Assembly: GCF_020080835.1 (NCBI RefSeq)
Contig: NC_058160.1
Span: forward strand, 10,109,515 to 10,173,514
Reading direction: 5' to 3'
DNA from: Cotesia glomerata
Taxonomy: Eukaryota > Arthropoda > Insecta > Hymenoptera > Braconidae
DNA length: 64,000 nucleotides
This document shows positions 21,631 through 32,100 of the stretch, in pieces. Under the pieces are notes generated by a model. That model worked only from the letters and a program-made list of their open reading frames with translations, had not been told where the DNA came from and did not search any database. Position 1 is the stretch's first letter. Each line of letters begins with the position of its first letter. Made by a program: the position numbers and the translations under genes.

Positions 21631-22731
21631 TTATATTATTAAGAGAATAAGAAAAATTTTGTGGTCAATGTATTTATATGATAGAATGGGGTTTTATGGT
21701 TAAATTTGGTATCGTTGGAAAGGTCTTGACTTGGAGTTGTGCCTTTCCAAGGTTTCATATCATTCTCACCAATAGTCAATTTATGATGGCAAGTATTTAG
21801 GCTGCATTCGAAAATGCTGTATCTCTAGGCATATAAATAAGAAATGACCTCATATCTTGCGAACTATTGACAATTTTAATGGTATAAGCTCCCGAGTCGA
21901 AATTTTGATCGTATTTTAAACCTCCTAAGGTCCGATCAACTTCGGATCAGGGAGTTCAAAGTATGATCAATTCCCATGTTAAATTTGATCGTATTTTGAT
22001 CTCCACAGTGGTACAAATTGCCGTTTTTACCACTCTGGAGTCCAAAGTACGATCAGACAGAAATAAAAATTCGGTCCGATTTTGAACGCCTTGATCGTAT
22101 TTTATAATGATAATATTAATAATAATAATACCAGGACTGGGCTATAGTTAATTTTCAAGTCTGTCCCATGCCATTTGATTCAAAATTTATAAAAAAAATA
22201 ACTTTTAAACGCAATTTTTCTAGTTTGATTTTGATGTAGAGCTAATGCAAGTTTGGACCATTTAACTCCTAATTTAGACCTAACTATCGCTAATTATAGA
22301 AATAAAGTGAAAATCGCATTCCGTTCTAACCGAGATTCGAACCCGAGCCGCGCGCTTGCCAGACTGATAACTAACCCCTACGCCGTACGACCGTTGAGGT
22401 GATGCACATCTTATCATTCTCATAAACTAAATCTATAAGGTGACGAAGTATGACGGTTTATTATTTATATAATTTATGTTATTTAATATTGGAGTAAATC
22501 AACAATATTGGAGTAAATCTACCCACAGTTTGGAGTTGTCTCAGGTCATACTACAGCCTACGGTAAATGGAACTACAGTTGTTGTTGCCACTACCACAAT
22601 TTATTTTCCATGTGATATACTTATATCAAGACATATATAGTCTGATATGGCAAATTTCCATATCAGGCCTGATATAGTCTGATCAGAAAATTTTTTCACG
22701 GGTAGTCACATAGTGACTGCAAGGTTCTTAG
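21631..22731 (+). mobile_element. Non-autonomous Helitron, copy 2, with internal insertions
   Basis: The left end TTATATTATTAAGAGAATAA is a slightly mutated Helitron start. The right end carries AGTCACATAGTGACTGCAAGG and then TTCTTAG, a mutated CTAG. Helitron sequence stops at about 21890 and resumes at about 22704. The segment between contains a TTTTGATCGTATTTT-rich palindromic stretch, a tRNA-derived SINE and a TGATATAGTCTGAT-repeat stretch, all apparently younger than the Helitron. Confidence 0.65.
22109..22402 (-). repeat. tRNA-derived SINE, second family
   Basis: On the minus strand the head reads GGCGTAGGGGTTAGTTATCA and then GGTTCGAATCTC, the expected A-box-like and B-box spacing of a pol III promoter. 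The body runs to an ATT-rich tail at about 22109-22131. The head differs from the SINE at 18049-18268. A direct target duplication is not clear, so the right boundary is approximate. Confidence 0.65.
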
Positions 22732-23601
22732 TAAATTGTTATTTTTAAATCAAGGCAAAAAATTTTAGCTAAGAAATAATAAGCTTAAATTTGGGAAAAA
22801 TAAAAGATTCATTTAATCAGGCAATATTGAGAGAAGTAAACACCGAAAAATAAAGTCTGAGTAAATAACGAGAGATATACGTGACCTGTATGGACATACA
22901 GACAAGTCAAAAGTATCATATATCTCCTGCTTTGTTTTTCTTGCCCACTTGGACTAGTTTCTTTCGAGCACTTGTTTTTTTTTTTATATTCTTTTTTTTA
23001 CATTTAAGTCGGATGAACAACGACAACCTACCACCGACGACATACCCTCAGGATCGATACTCTTCATTGTCTTGTACAACAAAAATTGTCACGAAAGTGC
23101 TGACGAACTTTTTTAAGTATCAAATCAACGTTTTTTTAAAACTAAAATGTTTCAATAAATTGTTATTACTTATTTATTAAAATTAAATTGAATTCAAAAG
23201 TTTATTCGGTTTTGATTAAAAAAATAAATCTTTTCAGCAGCTTTAAATGTCAAAAACATAATGGTAATAGGAATAACCGGCTATCAAATGGAAGTAATAA
23301 AAAAATAATTTAACTGCATCGTAAAGCGTGAGGATAAAAAAATAATTTAGTAGAGGATTTTAAATTTATGATCATACGATTAAACTTACAATATCATTTT
23401 TTTCTGCTAATATAACAATGAGTATTAATTATCGCAGTAATAATAACAATCTTGCTACAAGACACTTTGTTAATTGTTTCTATTAGATTATGAAAATTAG
23501 TATTCACTGACAGCTAAACTTCCGTGGTAACTTTATTATTCTGCTAATTTCCCAGATCTTGAAGCTGAGACAAATGTTGTTATATCTTTAGAACGCAAAA
23601 C

Positions 23602-23923
23602 ATGTGTTATTATTTTATTAAATTTAATTACTTTATTTTACTCTTGATTTTTGTAAATATTGCCAGTGGGTCAAGAGTCAAAAATGTTACTTTGGCGGTC
23701 AGCAGACACATTAGATCAATTACTTATCCGCAGGGCAGCGGAATGGGGGTAATTAATTATTTATATTATTTTATAACTTCCCGTTAAGAAAATTGAAAAT
23801 TTTCAAAAATCGGGAAATTATTGGTTTTACCCCATTTTACGAAAATCGAGTTTTGCATCAGATCTCGACGTTTTAAGGTCACAGGAAGCTTCCCTGACTA
23901 TTCGCGCGATGGTGTCCGTGCGG

Positions 23924-24010
<87 letters not shown>

Positions 24011-25742
24011 CCTCTTATAACTTTTAACGGCTCGACCGATCGGATAAAAGTAGGTGGCGATCCAAAGAGTATCATTGCCATTAAATTTCGTTACAATTTG
24101 AATTTTCGTTACAATTCGGTTCGCTAGATTTTGAGAAATCTCAAAAATTAAATTTTCAAAAAATCTTTTTTTTGGAATAACTTTTAAACGGTTTCACTGA
24201 TCATTTCCAAAAACTACATTGCTACCAGTCCCGTCAAAATCGATTGATTCGTTCGAGAGTTATCAAAAACGGAAAATTTCGAAAAAAGTGTTTTTTTTCA
24301 CATAACTTTGACATTTCTTGTTGGATCGTTTTTGATGAAATAAAATAATTATTATAGCCCGAAAAACAACGTCGATCGCCACCAAGAACGTGACAATCAG
24401 TTGATTTGTTCGTGAGTTATGGTTGTTGATAAAATTCGGAAAAAGTGAATTTTTCGAAATTTCTCTAAGATTTTCGGTATGATCAGTTTGTGTTCAAAAG
24501 TATATCATAGAATTTGAAAAACAGCGTGGAATACTACCAAAAATATAGTGGAAAGTGCCAGAAATACTGCGTGGAATACAGCGTGAAAATCGATCCATTC
24601 ATTCAGAAATTATTGTAGTTTGAAAATTTAAAAAATACTGTTTTATTAAACCTCTATCAGACTTTTGAGCTGAAAAACGTCATAAGTGCAATTTTAAGCG
24701 CTTAGATATGGAATTAGCGGGAGGTTACAGGGATGGCCTTTAGAGTCAACCGTTTTCCAGATTTTTTTATCTAAAATTATTTATTATAAATTTTCACGTC
24801 AATAATTAATTAATGGTGTTAAATTTGTGACATTACGGCGAATATAATGGTCATATAAAAAAATTTTTCAAATAAAAGTTGTTCAAAATTTAATTAAAAA
24901 AAAAAATGTCTTATAATTTTCTTTTAGGACCAATCAGAAAGCCGTAGTTTCAAAATTAAGGTTCTGATAATTATCAAAGTTTAAATTATTCATTATTAAT
25001 CTTAATTTTGGAATTACAGTGAAAATATTGGTTGCATAAAAAAATCATGAGACATTTTTTTTAGGAAATTAAATTTTGAACAACATTTGATGAAAATTTT
25101 TTTTTTAAGACTAATATTTTCGCCGCAAATAATAATTAATTGATTAAAATTTCAGATATTTTTCGCAATTAGCGTTCCGCTAGATCTACCAGAGAAGTCC
25201 GTATCAATGGCGTTTTACTTTGAAGCGAATTACCGACTGCCGAATGATAAAAATATGACAGATTGTTACGAGTGTTATCAGGAGGAAACCATAAACCGTA
25301 AATTTGCTTACGATATTATTGAAAGTAAATTAGAAAAGTAAATAAAATTCAAAAAATAAGTAGACAGACATTTACGATCTGTTGTCACGAGATTAAAAAA
25401 TGTATCATTGATTATTGATTATTGAATTTCAGTGCCGGGTATCCCGGTCGAAAGTGCCTGTTGAGAGCGATTTGTGAAGCTGCGTTGAATCCTGTCACCG
25501 AAAATGGTTTAGTCGGCGATATTATTCACATACTTTTCACGTATGATATTAAACTTGTGTTAATTAATTATCCATATCAATCAATTGGTTTTATTAATTA
25601 ATTATTTATTTATTTCAGGCCGTCGAGCTCCAAAGAGGAAAACTTGTCACAAGAGATTGTCGACGCTGAAAGTAATTGCAGTTGTACGGATTATGATTGT
25701 CCTATGAGCTTACTGGATATTATAAGTCACTATATTTATTAA
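23602..25742 (+). CDS. DM4/DM12 family secreted protein, gene B
   Basis: Four exons, 23602-23748, 25156-25337, 25433-25540 and 25619-25742, join in frame to 186 residues through GT/AG sites with matching phases. Exon 1 encodes a clear signal peptide (hydrophobic stretch YFILLLIFVNIASG, residues 10-23), then a YPQGSGMG end. Exon 2 opens with IFFAISVPLDLP and YFEANYRLP. Exon 3 has the core GYPGRKCLLRAICEAA and NGLVGDIIHILFT. Exon 4 has PSSSKEENL, an AE-like VDAE, and CSCTDYDCPMSLLD. These landmarks define the DM4/DM12 family; function is unknown. The 1.4 kb first intron holds a (TG)n repeat element at 23773-24760. AATAAA lies about 40 bases after the stop. This is the most complete of the three family members and the best guide to the others. 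Confidence 0.9.
23773..24760 (+). mobile_element. (TG)n-bearing repeat element, copy T4, in gene B intron 1
   Basis: Starts AACTTCCCGTTAAGAAAATT and ends GGGATGGCCTTTAGAGTCAACC. A TG array runs at about 23930-24007. It is more diverged than T1 and T3, lacks most of the GAGCTC palindromes and has a local duplication around GCGTGGAATAC (about 24510-24585). It lies wholly within an intron in the same sense as the gene. Confidence 0.7.
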
Positions 25743-25944
25743 TATATGTTAATTAATTTTGTATTAATGCAATTTTTTTTTCAATAAAATTAAAAATATT
25801 TATTCATTTATTTTAACGATAACAATAATAATAACCAGCAACCTTGCAGTCACTATGTGACTGCCGTGATTTGTGGACTGTAAATAAATAAAATTTTGCT
25901 TTATTAAATAATGACTTTTGTTAAATTGTACTGTACTTTCTTAA

Positions 25945-26052
25945 CCCTTCGTCACTCGCGTCTTTTTTAGTTTCTCGCTCGCACTATAGTGAGTCTCTAT
26001 AGGTTGAGTAGTTGTTAGGCGGCGATCTGCTCATGACGCGAGTGACGAAGGG
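25945..26052. mobile_element. piggyBac-like MITE
   Basis: A 108-bp insertion with TTAA duplications at 25941-25944 and 26053-26056 and perfect 18-bp inverted ends CCCTTCGTCACTCGCGTC. The ends resemble those of the complete piggyBac element at 1838-4923 (CCC, TC and ACTC at matching places), so a related transposase may have mobilised it. It interrupts the Helitron copy, which reads through when the insertion and one TTAA are removed. Confidence 0.85.
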
Positions 26053-26532
26053 TTAACTATTGACGTTTTTAAAGATATAAGCTCATCCTACACGAAAAAA
26101 GTAAACTGTAATAAATAATAGTCGATTTATAATAAGTAATGATCCACTGTTAAAAATTACCATTTCAAACCGTAAAATCGTGATTTTAATAGTCACTGTG
26201 TAATATTTATCATTTAAATGCTACAATTTATTCTTTACATAGAAGAAATTACTACTTCAAACAGTAATATTCGCTATGTGAATGTCAAAAATGTTAAAGT
26301 ATAATAATTAAGAATTTAGACTTTGATATTTATTATTTCGTACCTAAAAAATAATCGCATGATATGTGTAAAAAGTATAAAATAAAGTTACTAAATGTCT
26401 AATGCAAGCAACGTCAAAATTTACAAAATAAAATGGTAAATTTTAAACGCAACGCTAAAAATCAAACTATAATTATTGAAATGATTAGATCTTGGGAATT
26501 TGGATAATAAATGAAGATGTTAAATTATAGGA

Positions 26533-26577
26533 ATTGCAACGTTTCGCTGATTTATTTCAGCTTCACCAGGCAAACTA
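26533..26577 (-). ncRNA. Hammerhead-ribozyme-like motif, left repeat, core changed
   Basis: On the minus strand it reads TTGC, CTGGTGA, a GCTGA/TCAGC stem with an AATAAA loop, GAAACGTT and GCAA. This is the same arrangement as the motif at 28258-28297, but CTGATGA is changed to CTGGTGA. The altered base is the invariant A of the CUGANGA core, so self-cleavage is expected to be lost. Confidence 0.6.
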
Positions 26578-26785
26578 AAAATAAAAAATTATTTTTAGTT
26601 AATACAAATAATTGACATATACAACAAAATAAGTTAAGATAACAATAGTTACTCTTATGGTTAACATCCTTGTCTCATTTTTACACAGTCAATAGATGTA
26701 ATAGAGTAAAACAGCATATTCATAATCTCAAACATTTTTTTTTTTTTCTAATTACAATTTCAACAACTTCTATTCACAGCACTAG

Positions 26786-27590
26786 TTCAATTCTATAGAT
26801 AAGAACATTCAATTTACGGTTGAGATTGAAAATGAAGGCTGTCTCCCGTACCTGGATGTGTTGATCCATAGATCAGGTGACGGGGAGCTAGTTACTAGCT
26901 GGTATAACAAACCATATAGCTCTGGAAGGATGTTGAACTTCATGTCAAATCATCCTTTATGTCAAAAACTTGGAGTAGCTCTAGGTTTTTTAAACAGAGC
27001 CATCCGTGTCAGTCATCAAACCAAGGTAGAAGTAAGTGTGGATAAGGTAAAAAAATTGTTGTCATTGAATGGGTACCCGGTTTCTGTCATCAAGAAGTGT
27101 GAAACAACAGCAAAAGAAAGAATCAAAAATAATCTCAGAAGCAACGCTGGGAATATGCAGTGGTCATTTTGTAGATTCCCATGTATTAACACTTTATCAC
27201 CAAGAATTGGGCTCTTGTTCAGATCAACCGATTGCAAATTGGTGTATTACAACTTATCAAAGGTAAAATTGTTGTACAGCCAGCTGAAAAATAAAATCAG
27301 CAATGGGGACAAGTCTTACCTGGTGTATAAGATACCCTGTTCCTGTGATAAAGTTTATGTGGGGCAAACAAAACAAAAGCTGAAAACAAGAATTCAGCAG
27401 CATAAGACTGACTGCAAACCGGGGAATATCATAAAGAACAATAGAACAGCATTGGCAACACATCATTTCGACACTGGTCATAGTTTCCAATTTGATAAAA
27501 TGGAAATATTGGATCATGAAAACAACTTTTTCAAGAGGAATGTGAGCGAAATGATATACATATTCAAGCGTTGAACACTGTGAACTTCAG
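26786..27590 (+). pseudogene. Penelope-type RT C-terminus and GIY-YIG endonuclease, degenerate
   Basis: The frame is open from 26786 to the stop at 27572-27574. It starts with the RT C-terminal motif QFTVEIENEGCLPYLDVL, continues through WYNKPYSSGRMLNF and LGFLNRAIRVSH, and reaches the GIY-YIG domain with YKIPCSCDKVYVGQT, LKTRIQQH and LATHHFDTGHSFQFD. Near 27556 the family-typical ending (EMIHIQ..LNTVN) continues only in another frame, so a frameshift has occurred there. The RT catalytic core is missing upstream. The copy cannot encode a full protein. The TTG at 26858 should not be taken as a start. Confidence 0.85.
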
Positions 27591-28257
27591 ATCTGACACC
27601 CAATGATTGAGTGTGTTATACAATGATATCATCTGGAACTTGAGAAACCGTGGTTGATGAACGAATTTTAACTTTTAGATAAATGTAGTCTGTGATAATT
27701 ATTTTTATAAAAAAAAAAATTTTTTTATATATATTTTTATATTTTTATATTCTCATATTTGTGTAATTATAACGTTATCTCATTATAGTCGTGTCAGTAG
27801 TTATTGTCAAGTGTTTTAATGGGATACGATAGATCTCAAATGCAAAACTCAATTTAAATATTGCCAGAAAAAAAAAAAAAAAAAAAAAAATTGCAGATAA
27901 AGTAGTAAATATCATTTTAATTATCCAAACCATGATAATTAAAATGATCTAACCTATAAGTCAGTTGTAAACACGCTTGACAGTTAGACGTTGTTGAATG
28001 TTTATTTTATATAATTAATTTACTAATTAGAATGGTATTTGAGAGAAATCTTAACAAGTTGTTGAAATTGTAATTTAAAAAAAAAAAAAAAAAAAATGTT
28101 TAAGATTATGAATATGCTGTTTTACTCTATTACATCTATTGACTGTGTAAAAATGAGTCAAGGATGTTAACGATAAGAGTAACTATTGTTATCATAACTT
28201 ATTTTGTTGTATATATCAATTATTTGTATTAACTAAAAATAATTTTTTATTTTTAGT

Positions 28258-28297
28258 TTGCCTGATGAAGCTGAAATAAATCAGCGAAACGTTGCAA
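28258..28297 (+). ncRNA. Hammerhead-ribozyme-like motif in Penelope terminal repeat
   Basis: The sequence has the order stem I TTGC, core CTGATGA (28262-28268), stem II GCTGA/TCAGC (28270-28274 with 28281-28285) with an AATAAA loop, core GAAA (28286-28289), a tiny self-complementary stem III ACGT, U, then GCAA closing stem I. Minimal hammerheads of this type in Penelope-like elements are thought to work as dimers through the palindromic stem III. One unpaired A (28269) lies between the core and stem II, which may weaken it. Confidence 0.7.
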
Positions 28298-29196
28298 TTC
28301 CTATAATTTAACACCTTCATTTATTGTCCAAATTCCCGAGATCTAATCATTTAAATATTTTAAAATATGGACGAGAACTTAAATATTATAATTATTGACT
28401 TGCTTGGACTGGTAAAATATATATTTTAAGAGTAGAATTTTTACTGTTTTAAATGTTAAATTCTCCCAGAGCGAGACCCCCTTCTCCTCAAAGTATGGAC
28501 TTTATATTGAAATGGTAATTTTTACTGATTGAAACTGTAATTTTTTAAAATGAGAGAGTCGTTATTTATTATAGTGACAGTTATTAATCACTCATTTTCG
28601 ATATTAAATTATAAATTGTGGCTTTCACACTTTCTATATAAAGTTTTGTAATATTTATATTTTTGCCACCCCGAAGTCCGGTGTACTGTTTGAAACTATT
28701 AAAATTAACCGGAATCCGAGTGAATTTTACAGTTTAATTTTTTCCGTGTAATGTTACACTCATCAAGAGCTTTCATTTGAGTACCGACATGTTATTTTTA
28801 TATAATATATAAAAATATATAAAAAATTGATGTGGGTACTCAAATGAAAGCTCTTGGTGAGTGTATCATCGGGATGAGCTTATATCTTTAAAAATGTCAA
28901 TAGTTCACAAGATACAAGGTCATTTCTTAATTATGTATCTATAGATAGAGCATTTTCGAATGCAGCCTAAATACTCATCATTATAAATTGACTATTGGTG
29001 AGAATGATATGAAACCTTAAAAAGGCACAACTCCAGGTCAAGACCTTTCTAATGATACCAAATTTAACAATAAATTTAATTAAAAATTAAAAAAAAATTT
29101 AATAATAAATTGATTTATTTACATTATACATAAAAATATAGACATAATTATAATATAAAATCAATGAATATATTTACATAAAAACTGTAACTGTAA

Positions 29197-32100
29197 TTAA
29201 CTAGTACTAAACCAATCAGACCCCATGGCTCCGAAAAATGCCGCTGCTCCAGATTTTATGGAAGCTCCAGTAGAATCACTTCTCGTGTGTTCTTTGACTA
29301 CTTTTTTTCGCTAAAAAAAAAATCCATTAATTTTTATTAATAAATAATAAAAAAAAAAGATAAAATAATAATCAAGGGATGTAATTAAAAACAAATTAAA
29401 CTCTAATGAAATTCTAAAAATAAAAGCATAAATTATTAAAAAGGTAATTAAAATATTTAATAAAATTCTGCGTACAATATAATTTTAATTAACTTGCATA
29501 CCAGAAAATTGAATTAAGGATTTTATAATAAAACTAAAAAATAAAAATCCATGCAATAAATTATAAATCCTGAAGCAATAAACCTTTACCCGTTAGCTTC
29601 CTTACCTCAAAAAAAACCGCCAATCTAAAGATTATAAAAAATATATACATCGACTAAAGAATAACATAAAGCTAATGTATTAACAATCAATAATAATATA
29701 AATTAATAAATAAATAATAATATAATCTAGTAATTTATTATAACTATAATTATAAATTAGCTATTGATAAGAGATAACTGTAAGTACCTGGAGTTTATCA
29801 GGCATTGCAACAGGAATAAGCGGCAAATTACGCGAGGGCACGGTCACAGCGAGCGGAGGAAACCAAGGTGCTCCAGTACAAACAGCAAGCACACCTGGAG
29901 GATTAGTTATAGACTTTCCGCTGTCGCCCAACTCGCCCCTAGCCCCTAACACCGAGTGCAATTGTTCCACATGCGGAATCAAGTTCCCGTACAACAACTG
30001 CAAAATAAAATAATGCAATTAATATGATACTGAAATTGAGAGACATCACACAATTTTTAGAAATTTTTTAACTAACAAATTATAGCAAGAAAAATATATT
30101 TAAAAAATCCCATCCTTAGAAGCTCTAAAAAATTATAAGTGCAATTTTTTATAATAATTTTCTAGACTTAGTTTATTATTAAAAAAAAATCTAAAAAATT
30201 ATAATGTGTCTGCTAATTTCAATGTCATCAATTAATCCCTCAATAAATAAAATTATGGTAATTTTTTACAAATGGGGTCAACCTCATTTTGAGCCATAAC
30301 TAGGTGAAAAATTGACATTCTCAAATTTTTTTTTGATTCTGCTTATTTTTACGGCGCATTTATAATAAAAAATGTCGTGAAAGAAAAAAATAAAAATTTC
30401 GATAGCTTTTTTGCCTTCAAAAGTTGGAAAAAATTTTGGCTCTCATGTTTTCCGATAAAATTTCTATTTTATTTTTTTTTAAAGTTTTTGATGTATTTCT
30501 TTTGAAAAGTACATAATGGTATGTTACACCCCAAGAGAAGTAAAGTAAGAAATGTCCTAGATCACATGTAATTGTTGGCCGAGGCGAAGCCGAGGACAAT
30601 AAACATGTGATCTGAGGCTTTCTTATTTACTTCCCGAGGAGTGTATACTATTTTTTTCTCCGACGAAAGCGGAAAGCGGCAACTTCGTTTCGCGCAGCGG
30701 AGCTGAAGTTGACGCTTTACGCCCGGAGGGGAAAAAAAACAAACATTTAAAAAAAAAAAAAGTTTAATATCACAATTTTCTAAAAGATTTATAAATTTTT
30801 TTGAAAATTTGTAAAATTTGTTTAAATTGTGATAATCAAGTTTTTTTTATAAATTGCTCATTTTTTTTTGTATTTAAAAAAAAAACATCAATAAAATCAA
30901 ATAAAAATTTCGCTCAAAAAATGAAAATTAAAATAGTAGACCCCATTTGTAAATATTTACCAAATTATTTTCATCAACCTTACCAAGGACCGTTGAACGC
31001 TTTTCTTAACATTAACATGTATGAACGGCGAGAAGACATCCGAGTCAAAGGGATCAATTTTCTCCAGAATACTCCCACAAACATTGTCCAGTTTATCGTT
31101 CAAAATTTTGTTCTCCCTTGGGACCATCAACAACGCGACATACTTAACATCCAGCAGGACTTGAAAAGCCTGCTTCTGTCTCAAATCATTCTTGGCAACA
31201 AACCCGTAGAACTCCTCCAGTTCCTCGACGATTCCCTCAACGACATCCGCGAGGATTTTCTTGGGGATAGTATGAGTCACAACTTTGTTCAAGTCTCTGA
31301 TGATCGTAGCAAAAAACCTGTGGAGCGCCGCCGAGGGCTGGTAGGGCACCAGGATCTCGGACTTGATCCTCTCGCCGTCTTCAGCCTCTTCTTCGATGGT
31401 CACTCGCTCCCACTCGGAAATAATAGACCTAACACTGCTTCCGTCGACAAAGTCGGCTTTTAGGATTTTATTTACATAGTCCTTGACAACAAGCCGGTAC
31501 TTTTTGGCCCAAAGTTCCCAAATTGCAAAACTCTCGTCGCGAATTTTGTCGCAGATCGCCTGCCATTTGACATTGGAGATAGTGAGCCCGGAGATTTTGG
31601 ACAGAGTGAAGCACTTGTTAAGATTGGTGCAGAGCCAGGTCAGCGCTTGAAGAAACCTCGCCATTACAATTATATTTATATCGCATTTTCCGTAACAAGA
31701 ATCTGGATTAATGCATTTATTTTTGATAAACCCAATAAGATTGTCAATCATAAGCGCGCTGATTCGCTGGAGGTCGTCGTGGACCGCCGAACGGTCGTTG
31801 AATTTATCAAACAACGAGGCTAGATTTATCGACAGTAAGTCGTCGCTGTTTATCACAGAAGTTATTTTCTCGGACTCATACAAATATAATTCTAAATCGA
31901 TCAATAATTTCTTCAAATCATCGTCGAACTCTTGACACAACTGAACTAAGTTCGGAGAGTAGCCTCTGGCCTTCATCAACAGCGAGCGCTTGTTGATGAA
32001 GTCGGACGCGTTGTTAAGCTTGGTCAGTTTCTGAGGAATGTCAGTCGGTGAATCCTTCCAGAGGTACCACCGCAAGTCGCTCTCGGGGTAGTCGAACTTG

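Larger units (their letters stand above)
26479..28352 (+). mobile_element. Penelope-like retroelement with inverted terminal repeats
   Basis: Inverted repeats of about 290 bp (26479-26769 and 28056-28352) flank a truncated ORF with reverse transcriptase C-terminal sequence and a GIY-YIG endonuclease domain. Penelope-like elements often carry terminal repeats of this kind with hammerhead ribozymes, and both repeats here contain such a motif. The 5' part of the RT is absent. A-rich tracts occur at 27869-27890 and 28077-28096. Confidence 0.85.
26091..28748. mobile_element. TA-flanked element carrying a Penelope-like insertion
   Basis: Bounded by TA at 26089-26090 and 28749-28750. The left end CACGAAAAAAGTAAACTGTA faces the right end TACAGTTTAATTTTTTCCGTG. 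The same CACGGAAAAA end type with TA duplications recurs at 47542-47632 and 51536-52465, suggesting a Tc1/mariner-like non-autonomous group. Its own sequence lies at 26091-26478 and 28353-28748; the rest is the Penelope-like element. Confidence 0.65.
25835..29062 (-). mobile_element. Non-autonomous Helitron, copy 3, split by nested elements
   Basis: On the minus strand the 3' end with the hairpin GCAGTCACATAGTGACTGC lies at 25835-25870. The body continues to about 26088, and Helitron sequence resumes at 28751 and runs to about 29062, where the 5' terminus is missing. Between these are a piggyBac-like MITE (25945-26052) and a TA-flanked element (26091-28748) that itself contains a Penelope-like element. 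Rejoining the two Helitron parts gives sequence collinear with copies 4 and 8. Confidence 0.7.

Noticed and set aside
22320..22402. Possible tRNA gene on the minus strand
   Set aside because: A- and B-box-like words are present but there is no cloverleaf closure; better explained as a SINE head.
28690..28750. CRISPR-like or terminator-like palindromes among the many inverted words
   Set aside because: Eukaryotic transposon-rich context; repeats lack regular spacers, and the inverted words are transposon ends.
30801..31463. Plus-strand 220-codon frame opposite COG1 exon 4
   Set aside because: Antisense shadow of the COG1 coding sequence and a MITE end; no motifs.
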